A DNA stretch of 6,091 nucleotides from VAZQ01 sp046733355 (GTDB lineage: Bacteria > Pseudomonadota > Alphaproteobacteria > Rhizobiales > Xanthobacteraceae), in assembly GCA_046733355.1 (NCBI GenBank), contig JBKPOZ010000210.1, positions 1 to 6,091 of the forward strand. Reading direction: 5' to 3'. The translations under genes were made by a program, and so were the position numbers. A model generated the notes under the pieces. It did not search any database, had not been told where the DNA came from, and saw only the letters and a program-made list of their open reading frames with translations. Shown here piece after piece: positions 5,821 through 6,091 of the stretch (within the stretch, counting starts at the first letter, position 1; each line of letters opens with the position of its first letter).

Positions 5821-6091
5821 ATGGATATCTCAGCAATTGGTCGTCAGTTCGGCCTTGATGAATCCCAAACTCGCGCAGCGCTTGATGCGCTTGCGCCCGT
5901 TGTCGCAGCTGGTGTGAGGCAAACAGCCCAATCTCCTGATGGCCTGCAGGACATCCTGTCATCGGTGCTGACCGGTGGTCATGGTCACGCATTGCAGGAC
6001 GAGCAAGCTGTCAGTTTCGATAATGCCAAGTCGAAGGGCGATGATATTCTCGGCCAGATTTTTGGTAACAAGGATGTCAGCCGCGAGGTGG
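5821..6091 (+). CDS. DUF937 (YidB-like) protein, N-terminal part cut by the window edge
   Basis: Ninety residues are visible, starting MDISAIGRQFGLDESQTRAA and running open to the right edge. The N-terminal helix-rich part, FGLDESQTRAALDALAPVV, and the later DDILGQIFGNKDVSREV are the typical DUF937 signature. A histidine/glycine patch (GGHGHA, 52-57) lies between them. The family has no settled biochemical function. There is no signal peptide or membrane segment in the visible part. It follows the zinc peptidase by 53 bases in the same direction with its own good ribosome binding site, so it may be the next gene of the same transcript or have its own promoter. Its C-terminus lies outside the window. 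Confidence 0.85.
   Translation, partial: MDISAIGRQFGLDESQTRAALDALAPVVAAGVRQTAQSPDGLQDILSSVLTGGHGHALQDEQAVSFDNAKSKGDDILGQIFGNKDVSREV

Noticed and set aside
5273..5992. 239-residue minus-strand ORF opposite the zinc peptidase and DUF937 genes
   Set aside because: It runs antisense to two well-supported genes, crosses their boundary and shows no recognisable motif.
1..6091. Search for tRNA, rRNA, CRISPR repeats, insertion-sequence ends and defence-system enzymes
   Set aside because: No cloverleaf, regularly spaced repeats, transposase motifs or terminal inverted repeats were seen by reading; the channel relic's breaks are not associated with an insertion.

Overview
The window is GC-rich (roughly 60 % by eye) and reads almost entirely on the + strand. 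Codon choice and protein types suggest an alphaproteobacterium of the Rhizobiales (Bradyrhizobium/Mesorhizobium-like). That placement is an inference from protein character, not from a marker gene. No tRNA, rRNA, CRISPR array or insertion sequence was seen.

Layout, left to right. (1) Positions 2-432 hold the 3' part of an unrecognised small-protein gene. Its reading frame is broken by one missing base near 172, and weak hairpins follow it. (2) 500-2926 encodes a large membrane protein: an HdeD-like DUF308 membrane domain, a second membrane segment, and a purple-acid-phosphatase-like metallophosphoesterase domain. (3) From 2926, overlapping that stop codon by one base, lies a decayed voltage-sensor ion channel. 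S1 to S4 can be reconstructed only by switching frames several times, and no pore filter is visible. (4) 3464-3952 is an intact LURP-one-related/YxjI-type gene. (5) A doubtful 60-codon ORF (3949-4131) touches both neighbours through GTGA overlaps. (6) 4128-4784 encodes a stand-alone CoaB-like domain that lacks several residues needed for phosphopantothenoylcysteine synthesis. (7) 4787-5767 encodes a YpfJ/KPN_02809-type membrane-anchored zinc peptidase with an HEVGH motif. (8) 5821 to the right edge is the start of a DUF937 (YidB-like) gene.

The genes are closely packed in one direction, so the right half could be cotranscribed. The set (DUF308 protein, phosphoesterase, channel remnant, LURP-one protein, CoaB-like protein, zinc peptidase, DUF937) looks like an accessory envelope or stress cluster rather than a core pathway; a shared function is only a hypothesis. 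The points most worth a second look are the DUF308-phosphoesterase fusion with altered metal-site motifs, the CoaB-like protein that appears catalytically disabled yet intact as a reading frame, and two broken genes whose breaks are mostly single-base losses.
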